Shown: positions 1 to 8,587 of the stretch, piece by piece | Layout: each line of letters starts with the position of its first letter | How positions within the stretch are numbered: position 1 is the first letter of the stretch | NCBI GenBank assembly: GCA_021199305.1 | Contig: JAJQIH010000011.1 | Coordinates: forward strand, 1 to 64,000 | Direction: 5' to 3' | Source of the DNA: Ruminococcus sp. | GTDB taxonomy: Bacteria; Bacillota; Clostridia; Oscillospirales; Ruminococcaceae | DNA length: 64,000 bases | The notes under the pieces: generated by a model | The model's database searches: none | Seen by the model: only the letters and a program-made list of their open reading frames with translations | What the model was told of the DNA's origin: nothing | Translations under genes and position numbers: made by a program

Positions 1-2
1 AA

Positions 3-1265
3 GGCAGATTCCATTCAGGCGGCGTGGTCGGTTACAACGACGGTGGTTCTGTAACGGGTTGCAGCAACAGCGGCACAGTTATCGGTGAAAGTTTTTACAC
101 AGGCGGTGTGGTCGGTTACAACGACGGTGGTTCTGTAACAAACTGCTATAACTCTGGAAGTGTCAGCGGCACTTGGGCTGTAGGCGGTGTGGTCGGTTAT
201 AACAAGTATTCCAGCACATCAAACTGCTATAACTCTGGAAGCGTCAGCGGAGATGGAGAAGTAGGTGGCGTAATTGGAACAAACTACGCTGGTGTCAGCG
301 CATTAAACTCATACTGTCTGGAAAGCACAGCAACTGCGGCAATTGGACGGGATGATTCCAGCTCGTCAACAACAAGTGTTGCGGTAAAAAGCGCAGCAGA
401 GTTTGCATCTGGAGAAGTGGCATATTTGCTCAACGGAAGTGTTTCGGGCGGCACAATATGGTATCAGAACCTTGACAACGGAGAGACAGTAGACAGCTAT
501 CCCGTATTGGACAGCACGCATGGTACGGTGTATTACGGCACAAATTGTGCAGGAACGACGATTTTTTACAGCAACAGTCCAGTTTCTGCGGAACACAGCT
601 ATGAAGCTGTTGTAACGGCACCTACCTGCACGGTGAATGGCTATACAACTTACACCTGCTCCCTCTGCGGTGACAGCTATACTGCAGATGAAACTGAGGC
701 TTTGGGTCATACAACCGAAATTCAAAACGCAAAGGAAGCTACCATCACGGAGGACGGATATACCGGCGATGAGGTTTGCACAGTTTGCGGCGAGGTTGTA
801 AAATATGGTGAGGTTATTCCTTCTTTGGGCAAAGATATAACAGGTACGATAAACGTTTCAGACGCTGACGCTACAACTGATATGACAGTTACAGCGATAG
901 CAGAGGACGGAACTGAAACGAGCGTAACCGCTACAAGCATGGGCGAGTATACTATCGAAAAACTTGCACCAGGCACATATACGCTTGTTGTAAGCGGTGG
1001 AAAGTATGTACCACGTGAATACAGCATTGAGGTTGATACTGAGGACATCACTCAGGACGTTAGCCTGAACCCTTACGGAGATGTAAACGGCGACGGAAAT
1101 GTAACAACCGCTGACGTTGGACTTGCAAATTCACACGCTAAGGGAGTTAATCTTCTTGAGGACTACGAGTTTGACTGCGCAGACGTTAATATTGACGGAA
1201 GCGTAACGACAGCAGATGTTGGAAAGATAAACTCACACGCTAAGGGAGTAGCATTACTCTGGTAA
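3..1265 (+). CDS. GLUG-repeat, dockerin-bearing extracellular protein (5' truncated)
   Basis: The reading frame is open to the left edge, so only the C-terminal part (about 420 residues) is present. It begins with four GLUG-like repeats (GGVVGYNDGGS..., spaced about 33 residues apart). Two Cys-pair modules follow (CSLCG and CTVCG, each preceded by a PTCT/GYT-type lead). A carboxypeptidase-regulatory-like beta-sandwich (DITGTI...) comes next. The last 65 residues form a type I dockerin with two calcium-binding segments, GDVNGDGNVTTADVG and ADVNIDGSVTTADVG. Dockerins bind cohesins in cellulosome-like assemblies, so this is probably a secreted or surface protein of a scaffoldin system. No catalytic domain is visible in the part present. 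The gene ends just before a strong terminator. Confidence 0.85.
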   Translation, partial: GRFHSGGVVGYNDGGSVTGCSNSGTVIGESFYTGGVVGYNDGGSVTNCYNSGSVSGTWAVGGVVGYNKYSSTSNCYNSGSVSGDGEVGGVIGTNYAGVSALNSYCLESTATAAIGRDDSSSSTTSVAVKSAAEFASGEVAYLLNGSVSGGTIWYQNLDNGETVDSYPVLDSTHGTVYYGTNCAGTTIFYSNSPVSAEHSYEAVVTAPTCTVNGYTTYTCSLCGDSYTADETEALGHTTEIQNAKEATITEDGYTGDEVCTVCGEVVKYGEVIPSLGKDITGTINVSDADATTDMTVTAIAEDGTETSVTATSMGEYTIEKLAPGTYTLVVSGGKYVPREYSIEVDTEDITQDVSLNPYGDVNGDGNVTTADVGLANSHAKGVNLLEDYEFDCADVNIDGSVTTADVGKINSHAKGVALLW

Positions 1266-1292
1266 GACGAAGGTAAAATATGCTGAAAGCAA

Positions 1293-1330
1293 AAACAGGG
1301 CAGCTCGAACAGCTGCCCTGTTTGTTTTTT
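1293..1330. terminator. Bidirectional Rho-independent terminator
   Basis: A 10-bp GC-rich stem (CAGGGCAGCT/AGCTGCCCTG, loop CGAAC) is extended by AAA/TTT and followed by a T-run on the plus strand and TTTTTGC on the minus strand. It sits between the convergent dockerin gene and the nine-gene minus-strand operon and can serve both. A near-identical copy lies at 15635-15673. Confidence 0.9.
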
Positions 1331-1335
1331 AAATA

Positions 1336-2502
1336 CTATCTTTTGGGGATTTTATTGCGTATATTCTCCAATCTATTTAGTGCCTCGATTAAAGTTTTGT
1401 CTTTTTTTGCAAAATGCAAACGAATCAGATTATTGACAGGTTCTCTAAAAAAGCTTGAACCTGGAACAGCGCCAACTCCAACTTCTCGAGCTAAATCCTC
1501 GCAAAATTCATAATCTGAAGAATAGCCATATTCCGAAATATCAAGAAGCACGTAATAAGCACCCTGCGGAACTGTGTGAGAAATTCCTATATCGTCAAGT
1601 CCTTTTATAAACAAATTCCTTTTGCGAGTATATTTATCCCGAAGCCACTGGTAATAATCATCTCCAAATCGCAGTCCTGTAACAGCCGCTTCCTGAAGCG
1701 GTGCCGCTGCACCGACAGTAAGAAAATCATGTACCTTTTTTGCTGTATCAATGATATGTGGCGGAGCAATTATGTAACCAAGTCTCCAGCCAGTAATAGA
1801 ATATGTCTTTGATAATGATGAACAGGAAATCGTGCGTTCCCACATATTTGGAAGAGAAGCAAAATATATATGCTTGTTTGGTTCATAGACAATATGTTCA
1901 TATACTTCATCTGTAATGACAAACACATCATATTTTTCTGCGAGATAGGCTATCTGCTTTAGCTCATCATATGTAAATACTTTTCCGCATGGATTTGATG
2001 GGTTGCACAAAATAAGAGCTTTTGGCTTTTGCTTAAACGCATTTTCAAGCTCATCAGGATCGAAGTTAAATTCGGGCGGATGCAGTGGCACATAAATCGG
2101 CTCTGCTCCCGATAGGATTGCATCTGCACCGTAATTTTCATAAAAAGGCGAAAAAACTATTACCCTATCACCTGGATTTGTAACTGTCATCATTGCCGCC
2201 ATCATTGCTTCGGTGCTGCCGCAGGTAACAACAATTTCTTCATCCGGATTTATTTGTCGTCCCATAAGCTTAGATTGTTTTTCAGCCAAAGCCTCTCTGA
2301 AATTTTGTGCGCCCCAAGTTATAGAATATTGATGAAAATCCTCGTTTGTTACTTCAGCCAGACGATTCAGAATTTCTTTAGGCGGTTCGAAATCAGGAAA
2401 TCCCTGCGAAAGATTAACTGCTCCATATTGATTTGAAACTCTTGTCATTCTTCGAATTACCGAATCTGTAAAGGTTTCGGTGCGTTTTGATAGCTGAGGC
2501 AT
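1336..2502 (-). CDS. PLP-dependent aminotransferase, methionine/KMTB-type (YbdL/KAT-like)
   Basis: A 388-residue class I/II fold-type I aminotransferase. Seen: SQGFPDF near the N-terminus, NPSNPCG, TDEVYEH, and the PLP-lysine region SSLSKTYSITGWRLGY. The C-terminal RLHFAKK motif and overall layout recall the kynurenine/glutamine transaminase group that includes E. coli YbdL, which prefers methionine and its oxoacid. It is the last gene of the operon with the acyl-CoA ligase and ferredoxin oxidoreductase, so it probably interconverts the 2-oxoacid of that pathway and an amino acid. The substrate cannot be fixed from sequence; methionine, aromatic or branched-chain are all possible. It starts 14 bp after paaK and ends at the 1293 terminator. 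Confidence 0.88.
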   Translation of the reverse strand: MPQLSKRTETFTDSVIRRMTRVSNQYGAVNLSQGFPDFEPPKEILNRLAEVTNEDFHQYSITWGAQNFREALAEKQSKLMGRQINPDEEIVVTCGSTEAMMAAMMTVTNPGDRVIVFSPFYENYGADAILSGAEPIYVPLHPPEFNFDPDELENAFKQKPKALILCNPSNPCGKVFTYDELKQIAYLAEKYDVFVITDEVYEHIVYEPNKHIYFASLPNMWERTISCSSLSKTYSITGWRLGYIIAPPHIIDTAKKVHDFLTVGAAAPLQEAAVTGLRFGDDYYQWLRDKYTRKRNLFIKGLDDIGISHTVPQGAYYVLLDISEYGYSSDYEFCEDLAREVGVGAVPGSSFFREPVNNLIRLHFAKKDKTLIEALNRLENIRNKIPKR

Positions 2503-2516
2503 ATAGCTTCCTCCAA

Positions 2517-3857
2517 TTAAATATTGTATTCAAGCTTGCGCTCGTCAATAATTCTCTTTGATTTGTGCTCTGAGCGTGTATCTAATCCACCGTCTGGGTG
2601 AACAACTACATTGTATGGCTTAACTCCAATTCGAGCCTTAAGTGCTGCAGAAACTTCTGCTGCGACCTCTTCATCAGTCTTTGGGTTATCTGCATTCTTC
2701 TCTATTTCTACTGAATACTTGCAAGTGAAATCCTTTTCAAACACTCTTATCAAATATTCGCCCGTAATTCCCGAAAGCTCACGAACTACCGCTTCAATAT
2801 CGCTAGGAAATACATTTACTGCCGACACGATAAACATATCGTCCTTTCTGCCGTTAATGTGTATTCTTCCATGAGTTCTGCCGCATGAACATGGAGTATT
2901 GTCTATCCAACCTATATCTCCTGTACGGAAACGAATTAACGGACGAGCGTGCTTACGGAGTGTAGTAAATACAAGCTCGCCAACCTCACCAGGCTTTAGC
3001 ACTTCTCCTGTGTGCAGATCAACCGTTTCAACAAGAATATGGTTTTCAGCTATATGCAAGCCGTCTTTTGCCTCACACATTGCAGCACAAGCGCCAAAAA
3101 TATCTGATAATCCATAGAAATCATACACTTCCGCTCCCCACAAATCCTCAATTGCTTTTCTGGTTGCGTCGATAGATCCGCCTAATTCTCCTGCAACTAT
3201 AATCTTCTTAATGTTCAGGTCTTTTTTCGGGTCTATACCCTGCTTTAACGCTTTTTCGCCTAGCTGCCATGCATAAGATGGACTTGTCCATATAATAGTC
3301 GGCTGGTATGTCTTTAAAATAAACAGAAGTCTTTCACTGGGAAGAGTTCCGCCCCAAATACATAAAGCACCCAGATTTTGTGCGCCTATAACGTCTGGTC
3401 CTCCAACATAAAGTGAGAAATTAAGCGCATGAACATATCTGTCGTTCGGACGCATACCGATTTGCCAGAACCAACGACTTTCTGTATCCTGAAATTCATC
3501 AAAATCCTTTTTTGTAAACGGGCTCATTGTTGGAACGCCTGTTGAGCCAGATGAGGTTGAAATAAAAACTACCTCCTCCTCTGGTACAGCTGCCAGCTCA
3601 CCTAAAAACGAACCTACTCCCTGAGTGTCTCGCTGTGTTTTCTTATCGATAAACGGAAATTTTTGAATATCAGCAAGCGTTTTTATATCGGAAGGCTTCA
3701 CTCCAGCCTCGTCAAAAGAACGCTTATAATACGGTGCATTGTCATATGCAAACTGTACTATTTCCTTTAAGTCCGCAAGCTGTCTTTTTTCCAGCTCCTC
3801 TCTTGGGAGAGTTTCCAACTCTTCATCCCAATACTTGTTATTTACATCTCTGCTCAT
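2517..3857 (-). CDS. PaaK-like (phenylacetate-CoA ligase family) acyl-CoA ligase
   Basis: A 446-residue AMP-forming ligase of the PaaK family: R-CO2H + ATP + CoA -> R-CO-CoA + AMP + PPi. Seen: the P-loop-like STSSGSTGVPT, the adenylate region YGLSDIFG, the RTGDIG motif with a Cys-rich CSCGRTHGR insert typical of PaaK, and a C-terminal lid with Lys near the end (EHKSKRIIDER). The length is normal for the family. It is immediately followed (in transcription) by the aminotransferase and preceded by porB. In rumen and gut anaerobes, PaaK-like ligases beside a 2-oxoacid oxidoreductase can supply acyl-CoA for reductive carboxylation. The acid used here is unknown. Confidence 0.9.
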   Translation of the reverse strand: MSRDVNNKYWDEELETLPREELEKRQLADLKEIVQFAYDNAPYYKRSFDEAGVKPSDIKTLADIQKFPFIDKKTQRDTQGVGSFLGELAAVPEEEVVFISTSSGSTGVPTMSPFTKKDFDEFQDTESRWFWQIGMRPNDRYVHALNFSLYVGGPDVIGAQNLGALCIWGGTLPSERLLFILKTYQPTIIWTSPSYAWQLGEKALKQGIDPKKDLNIKKIIVAGELGGSIDATRKAIEDLWGAEVYDFYGLSDIFGACAAMCEAKDGLHIAENHILVETVDLHTGEVLKPGEVGELVFTTLRKHARPLIRFRTGDIGWIDNTPCSCGRTHGRIHINGRKDDMFIVSAVNVFPSDIEAVVRELSGITGEYLIRVFEKDFTCKYSVEIEKNADNPKTDEEVAAEVSAALKARIGVKPYNVVVHPDGGLDTRSEHKSKRIIDERKLEYNI

Positions 3858-3872
3858 AATTGTTTCCTCCTG

Positions 3873-4769
3873 TTAGTTTACTACTTTAAAGTTTTTATGA
3901 ATAGCCTCCCATTTTGCATCACGGGAAGTTATAATCGTTTGTATATCTTCATCTGATAAGTGCTTGAATCTACCCTGCCTTTTCAGATAATCGGATACGC
4001 TTGTAAATTCTTTGGGCTGATGATTTAATGTGAACTGACCGTTTTCGTATTCAGCAAGATACCACAATCCGCAGTCAACTACTTCCTTTGCCACTTCAAC
4101 AGTTTCATCTGTGTTTATTCCCCAGCCTGTAGGGCAAGGTGCAATAACATGAATATATTTTGTCCCAAAAATTCTGGAAGCTTTTTCGACCTTGTTTATA
4201 AAGTCATTCATATATCCAATACTTGCTGTTGCCGCATAAGGAATGTCATGTGCGGCGACAATCTCAAACATATTCTTCTTTGGTCTTATGTTGCCATGTA
4301 TGTTCTTTCCTGCTGGCGTAGTTGTTGTTCTTGCGCCAAAAGGAGTAAGAGAGCTTTTTTGTATACCAGTATTCATATAGGCTTCATTGTCATAGCAGAT
4401 ATAAAGAATATTGTCATTTCTGTCGATTGCACCAGATAGTGCTTGAAGTCCTATATCGGCAGTTCCGCCATCTCCTGCAAAGCCGACTGCCTGAAAATCA
4501 GTTATCCCCTGTGCTCTTAGTCCTGCTTCTATGCCTGTAAGCATCGAAGCCGTACCTGCAAATGTTGAAATTATTGCATTGTTGCCAAAGCAAAGCTGTG
4601 GGAAGTTAAAGCCAACAGCAGACATACAGCCAGCCGGAAGAACGGCTATTGAACGCTCACCCAACACCTTTAATGCAATTCTGACAGCAAGACTTCCGCC
4701 ACAACCTGCACACGCCTTATGTCCATAGAAAAGCTCATCTTCATTGAGTGTTCTTGCATTTATGCTCAT
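3873..4769 (-). CDS. porB: 2-oxoacid:ferredoxin oxidoreductase, beta (TPP) subunit
   Basis: A 298-residue PorB/VorB-type subunit that binds thiamine pyrophosphate. Seen: GHKACAGCGG at the N-terminus (Cys residues that ligate a cluster in PORs), the TPP motif beginning GDGGTADIG and ending ...DNEAYMNTG, and the TPFGARTTTTPAGK segment typical of POR/VOR. Its start overlaps the stop of the alpha subunit by 4 bp. With the adjacent alpha, delta and gamma subunits it would form a complete four-subunit enzyme for reversible 2-oxoacid + CoA <-> acyl-CoA + CO2 + reduced ferredoxin. The symbol denotes the family only; the substrate need not be pyruvate. Confidence 0.9.
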   Translation of the reverse strand: MSINARTLNEDELFYGHKACAGCGGSLAVRIALKVLGERSIAVLPAGCMSAVGFNFPQLCFGNNAIISTFAGTASMLTGIEAGLRAQGITDFQAVGFAGDGGTADIGLQALSGAIDRNDNILYICYDNEAYMNTGIQKSSLTPFGARTTTTPAGKNIHGNIRPKKNMFEIVAAHDIPYAATASIGYMNDFINKVEKASRIFGTKYIHVIAPCPTGWGINTDETVEVAKEVVDCGLWYLAEYENGQFTLNHQPKEFTSVSDYLKRQGRFKHLSDEDIQTIITSRDAKWEAIHKNFKVVN

Positions 4770-5932
4770 TCCTCCCCGCCTCCGATTCCAATAAATTCAA
4801 TCTTGACTTCTTCTTTTTTCAATTCGTCAAATATATTTTCAATTTCAACAGCAGAAATATTTTTACCGCCCAGACCGCCAATATAATTTGAACACGGCAG
4901 CGTATTTCCTGACTTTTGAAGTGATGAATTTACATTAGTATACACTGTTCCCTCGTTTCCAAAGGAAATGTCCTTTTCTAAAACAGCTATTGCTCTGGCA
5001 TTTTTAACGGCAAGTGCTATTTCTTCATTTGGGAATGGACGAAGATATCGAATGCGAAGAAGTCCAACCTTCTCACCATTTTCTCTCAGCTTATCAACCG
5101 TTTCCTTTACAATTCCAGCAATGCTTCCAAGAGTAATAAGGATATAATCAGCATCTTCCGTTTGATAATTTTCGGTCAAGCCAGTATATTTTCTGCCAAA
5201 AATTTCGGCGAATTTTTGTTCCACCTGATGAATCACCTGTTTGGCATTCAACAATCCAATATGCTCCTTATACTTAAAAGCAATATTGTGTGCAGGTCCT
5301 GCTGAAAAACCCAGATTACGAGGGTTATCCAGGTCAAGCTTGTTCTCTGTCTTGAATTTTGGGAGAAAAGCATCAGCTTGCTCTTGAGTTGGAACATCCA
5401 CAACTTCATAGGTATGAGTCAATACGAAACCGTCAAGATTTGCCATATATGGAGTAGAAACCAAAGAGTTTTCAGCGATATGATAGCTCATAAGTGCTAA
5501 GTCAAGTGCCTCTTGAGCATCTACTGCATATGCTTGTATCCAACCACTGTCAAGAAGAGATATGGAGTCACGCTGATCTCCATATATATTCCAAGGTAAA
5601 GCAGTAGAGCGATTGGCATTCATCATAACGATTGGGAATCTACCACCTGATGCATAAGTCAAGCATTCAGCCATATATAAAAGTCCTTGTGAAGAGGTTG
5701 CGGTAAAAGCTCTGGCACCAACTGATGATGCACCCATAGCGCAAGAAAGTGCTGAGTGCTCTGACTCTACATGAATAAACTCCGCTTTCAAGCTGCCCTC
5801 CTCAACCATTTCTGACAGTCGTTCGACAACTATTGTCTGCGGTGTAATAGGATAAGCCGAAATAACTTGTGGTCTTGCGAGGCGAATGCCTTCAGCAAAG
5901 GCTTCGTTTCCAGATAAAAATTTTTGTGCCAT
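4766..5932 (-). CDS. porA: 2-oxoacid:ferredoxin oxidoreductase, alpha subunit
   Basis: A 388-residue PorA/VorA-type subunit. Seen: SAYPITPQT near residue 25, HVESEHSALS, TATSSQGLLYM and a C-terminal transketolase-like domain ending in a Gly-rich GIGGGEE tail. The order gamma-delta-alpha-beta, with 4-bp overlaps between genes, is that of the four-subunit POR/VOR class. The alpha/beta pair forms the active site and CoA-binding face. Its place beside a CoA ligase and an aminotransferase suggests a biosynthetic (reductive carboxylation) or degradative amino-acid role rather than central pyruvate metabolism. Confidence 0.9.
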   Translation of the reverse strand: MAQKFLSGNEAFAEGIRLARPQVISAYPITPQTIVVERLSEMVEEGSLKAEFIHVESEHSALSCAMGASSVGARAFTATSSQGLLYMAECLTYASGGRFPIVMMNANRSTALPWNIYGDQRDSISLLDSGWIQAYAVDAQEALDLALMSYHIAENSLVSTPYMANLDGFVLTHTYEVVDVPTQEQADAFLPKFKTENKLDLDNPRNLGFSAGPAHNIAFKYKEHIGLLNAKQVIHQVEQKFAEIFGRKYTGLTENYQTEDADYILITLGSIAGIVKETVDKLRENGEKVGLLRIRYLRPFPNEEIALAVKNARAIAVLEKDISFGNEGTVYTNVNSSLQKSGNTLPCSNYIGGLGGKNISAVEIENIFDELKKEEVKIEFIGIGGGEE

Positions 5933-6222
5933 TACTTTTCAGCCTCCATTCTTATTGCTCCACGCTTACAGGCTCTTTTGCATATTCCGCAGCCCTTGCA
6001 GAAGTCATAATCTATGGACACCTTATTCCCGCTTTTGTAAATCACGCCATCAGGACAATAGAGGTAGCATTGCAAACAACCAATACATTTTTCACTATCA
6101 ATAACCGGACGGAAATTACGCCAACCCGCATTTTTGGTTACCAAGTAGCCTGCTTCAAACGCTGTTGTATCAGGGATTTCTGACAGTTTTTCAGGTATCT
6201 TTTCTCTTAAATATGGCTTCAT
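5932..6222 (-). CDS. porD: 2-oxoacid:ferredoxin oxidoreductase, delta (2[4Fe-4S]) subunit
   Basis: A 96-residue ferredoxin-like subunit with two [4Fe-4S] motifs: CIGCLQCYLYCP (about residue 42) and CKGCGICKRACKRG (about residue 71). It wires electrons between the TPP site and external ferredoxin. It overlaps both the gamma-subunit stop and the alpha-subunit start, which indicates translational coupling. Confidence 0.92.
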   Translation of the reverse strand: MKPYLREKIPEKLSEIPDTTAFEAGYLVTKNAGWRNFRPVIDSEKCIGCLQCYLYCPDGVIYKSGNKVSIDYDFCKGCGICKRACKRGAIRMEAEK

Positions 6223-6755
6223 CTATCGTTCTCCCTTCTGATAACTTCGGCGGCGGCTCTTACAGCTAAAATATTTTTTCTTTGCAGCTTCTCAGACATA
6301 TTTTGATAAATTGCTTTCTCAATATTTTCCAGGGAAACATCAGTGCTTACAGCCGCAAAAGCACCGAGCATTATAGTATTTGTAATCGGAAGCTTTAAAA
6401 TTTCTATTGCCAATTCGTCTGCATCAATCGAAATTACTCTCTCACTTAATACTGACTGCTTAGTATTTAAGAGAATTTTTCCATTTGGTTTCAGCTCTTC
6501 AAATGACTTCTCCGAGAACAACGTATCATCAAGGAAAATACTGAAATCGGCCTTTTCGATTTCACTTCGATCGCCGATAGGCTTTTCGTCCAATTTCGTG
6601 AAAGCTCTAATTGGTGCCCCTCGTCTTTCCGGGCCGAAAGACGGAAACGCAAGTGCGTAGCTTTCATTGTCTTTCAAAGCAAATGCGGCACCGAGCAATC
6701 GTGCTGCCGTAAATGCTCCCTGCCCTCCTCTGCCGTGCCATAAAATTTCAGTCAT
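6219..6755 (-). CDS. porG: 2-oxoacid:ferredoxin oxidoreductase, gamma subunit
   Basis: A 178-residue PorG/VorG-type subunit with the diagnostic WHGRGGQGAFTAARLLG start and FPSFGPERRGAP. I chose the ATG at 6755 because AAGGAG lies just upstream; a longer frame to 6779 has no such support. It overlaps the permease stop region upstream by about 10 bp in the transcript, so importer and oxidoreductase are one transcription unit. The last residues overlap the delta-subunit start. Confidence 0.9.
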   Translation of the reverse strand: MTEILWHGRGGQGAFTAARLLGAAFALKDNESYALAFPSFGPERRGAPIRAFTKLDEKPIGDRSEIEKADFSIFLDDTLFSEKSFEELKPNGKILLNTKQSVLSERVISIDADELAIEILKLPITNTIMLGAFAAVSTDVSLENIEKAIYQNMSEKLQRKNILAVRAAAEVIRRENDR

Positions 6756-6766
6756 AACATCTCTCC

Positions 6767-7687
6767 TTATCGCTTCCAACGGAGCAAATATTTTTGAAGT
6801 CTATTAAACAAAAACGATATTGCGACAACTACAATGCCAATTACAATGATTCCGACAATAGTTCGTGTGTAATCGCCAAAATCCGAATAGTTCTTAACGT
6901 AGTATCCCATTCCATCCTGAGCTCCTATCATCTCTGCTGATGTCAACAATATAAACGAAACTGTCAATCCTTGATTACATCCAATAAATATCTGTGGCAA
7001 CGAAGCTGGAAGAATCACGGAAAAAAGCATCGTAAAACGATTTGTATTTAACACCTTAGCTGAGTCAATCAGCTTTCCCTCAACATTCATCACACCGCTC
7101 ATTGTGCTTGCGAAAATCGGCCAGAATGATGCGAGAAAAATTACCATTACAGAAACGCTTCTGAAAGTTGGCAACAAAGCAATTCCATAAGGAATATACA
7201 CTATAGGCGGGATAGCACTTAAAAACTTTGATATATAAGTTGCTGCACTGCCTAGTCTGACACTCCATCCAATAAAAAGTCCTAACGGAATAGCCACAAC
7301 AGTAGCAATCAAATAGCCTTCAACAATAATTCCCAACGAGCTGCAAATGTTTACAATTATCTTGTCGATGTCATCTAAAAACTGCCAAATTACCCTTCCC
7401 GGCGGCGGGAACAGCGATTCCTTGAGCAGATTAAACTTTGCCGTTGCAAGCGTCCAAGCAATTAAAATAACGAACAAAAATCCGATAATATCTAGAAATA
7501 AATTCAGTCCCTGCGGCTTTTTAAGAAATGCAGAAACGACCAGAACTAAGACCTCTAACGCAATTGATACACATATAACATACGATGTTTTGGTTTCGGT
7601 TGTAATCTTGTTTGGTAAAAACTGTACAGCAATTAAAATCAAAAAAAGTAGATTAGTAACTCTCAAATATCTTTTCTTCAATGTCAT
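6767..7687 (-). CDS. SsuC/TauC-like ABC transporter permease
   Basis: A 306-residue inner-membrane permease of the nitrate/sulfonate/taurine (BPD_transp_1) family with about six to seven hydrophobic segments. Two or three are N-terminal of the core domain, making it longer than a typical 250-residue SsuC. The EAA-like loop region (DSAKVLNTNRFTMLFSVILPASLPQ) for ATPase contact is present. It starts in a TAATG overlap with the ATPase stop and overlaps the start region of porG. It is part of the importer that heads the oxidoreductase/ligase/aminotransferase operon. Confidence 0.9.
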   Translation of the reverse strand: MTLKKRYLRVTNLLFLILIAVQFLPNKITTETKTSYVICVSIALEVLVLVVSAFLKKPQGLNLFLDIIGFLFVILIAWTLATAKFNLLKESLFPPPGRVIWQFLDDIDKIIVNICSSLGIIVEGYLIATVVAIPLGLFIGWSVRLGSAATYISKFLSAIPPIVYIPYGIALLPTFRSVSVMVIFLASFWPIFASTMSGVMNVEGKLIDSAKVLNTNRFTMLFSVILPASLPQIFIGCNQGLTVSFILLTSAEMIGAQDGMGYYVKNYSDFGDYTRTIVGIIVIGIVVVAISFLFNRLQKYLLRWKR

Positions 7688-8526
7688 TACAGCACCACCT
7701 CATCTCCGCCAATTTTGCTCGCAATATCGCTGTAGAAAAGCGATTGCAGCTCGTTTCTGAATTTTCCATATTGCACAGTTTGTACAAGCTCAGCACGATT
7801 CCTTGGGCGATCAAATGGAACGGTAATTTCTTTATACACTCGTCCTGGACTGGTCGTCATCATAACTATGCGATCGGAAAGTAAAATAGCTTCATCAATA
7901 TCGTGAGTTACAAAAATTACTGTTTTCTTTTCCTGCGTTCCGTCACCCTCCCAAAGCTTTAACAAAAGCTCCTGGAGAATTGTTCGGTTTTTCGTATCAA
8001 TTGCGCCAAAAGGCTCGTCCATAAGCAGAATATCAGTATCCATTGCAAGTGCTCTTGCAATAGCAACTCGCTGCTGCATTCCTCCAGAAAGCTGAGAGGG
8101 ATACTTGTTTTTAAATTCCTCAAGCCCCACCCTGTCAAGAAAATCATCAGCAAATTTCAATCTTTCAGCTTTCGGTAGGCCTTTTTTGCTCTGCTTTACT
8201 CCAAATGCAACATTCTTTCGTGCTGTCATCCAAGGAAACAACGAGTAGTGTTGAAATACAACTCCCCTGTCAGTTCCTGTTCCATGTATTTCATTTCCAT
8301 CTATTAAAACAGCACCTGATGTCGGAGTGTTTATCCCTTCAAGTACGCTGAGGAGAGTGCTTTTACCACATCCGCTGGATCCGATTACGCTTACAAACTC
8401 GCCTGCTTCTACAGAAAACGATACATTGTCAAGTGCAGTAAAGCAATTATTCTTTTCACGATAATCTACTGATAAATTTTGTATTTCAATTTTGCTCAAA
8501 TCTGACTCACCTCTTAATTTTGCCAT
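7687..8526 (-). CDS. SsuB/TauB-like ABC transporter ATPase
   Basis: A 279-residue nucleotide-binding subunit: Walker A GSSGCGKST, Q-loop FQHYSLFPW, signature LSGGMQQRVAIARA, Walker B ILLMDEPFGAID and H-loop VTHD. The ATG at 8526 is used here. A TTG at 8499 with a closer GAGGTGAG site would give MSKIEIQN..., a more typical SsuB start, so the first nine residues are uncertain. It would power uptake of the ligand bound by the lipoprotein encoded just upstream. Confidence 0.92.
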   Translation of the reverse strand: MAKLRGESDLSKIEIQNLSVDYREKNNCFTALDNVSFSVEAGEFVSVIGSSGCGKSTLLSVLEGINTPTSGAVLIDGNEIHGTGTDRGVVFQHYSLFPWMTARKNVAFGVKQSKKGLPKAERLKFADDFLDRVGLEEFKNKYPSQLSGGMQQRVAIARALAMDTDILLMDEPFGAIDTKNRTILQELLLKLWEGDGTQEKKTVIFVTHDIDEAILLSDRIVMMTTSPGRVYKEITVPFDRPRNRAELVQTVQYGKFRNELQSLFYSDIASKIGGDEVVL

Positions 8527-8537
8527 TTCATCTTTTC

Positions 8538-8587
8538 AACCCTAAAGGCAGAACGAAGAGTAGCTTCGCTCTGCCTTCGATAGGGTT
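8538..8587 (-). promoter_or_regulatory. Intercistronic hairpin between binding protein and ATPase genes
   Basis: AACCCTA and AGGCAGA arms pair with TCTGCCT and TAGGGTT around an inner ACGAAG/CTTCG helix, giving a long stem in the gap between the lipoprotein stop and the ATPase start. No T-run follows on the minus strand, so it is more likely an mRNA-stabilising or partial-termination element than a full terminator. This layout usually raises binding-protein level over the membrane components. Confidence 0.6.

Noticed and set aside
1576-1812. Plus-strand frames inside the minus-strand aminotransferase gene
   Set aside because: They lie wholly antisense to a well-supported gene, have no Shine-Dalgarno and no recognisable motif.
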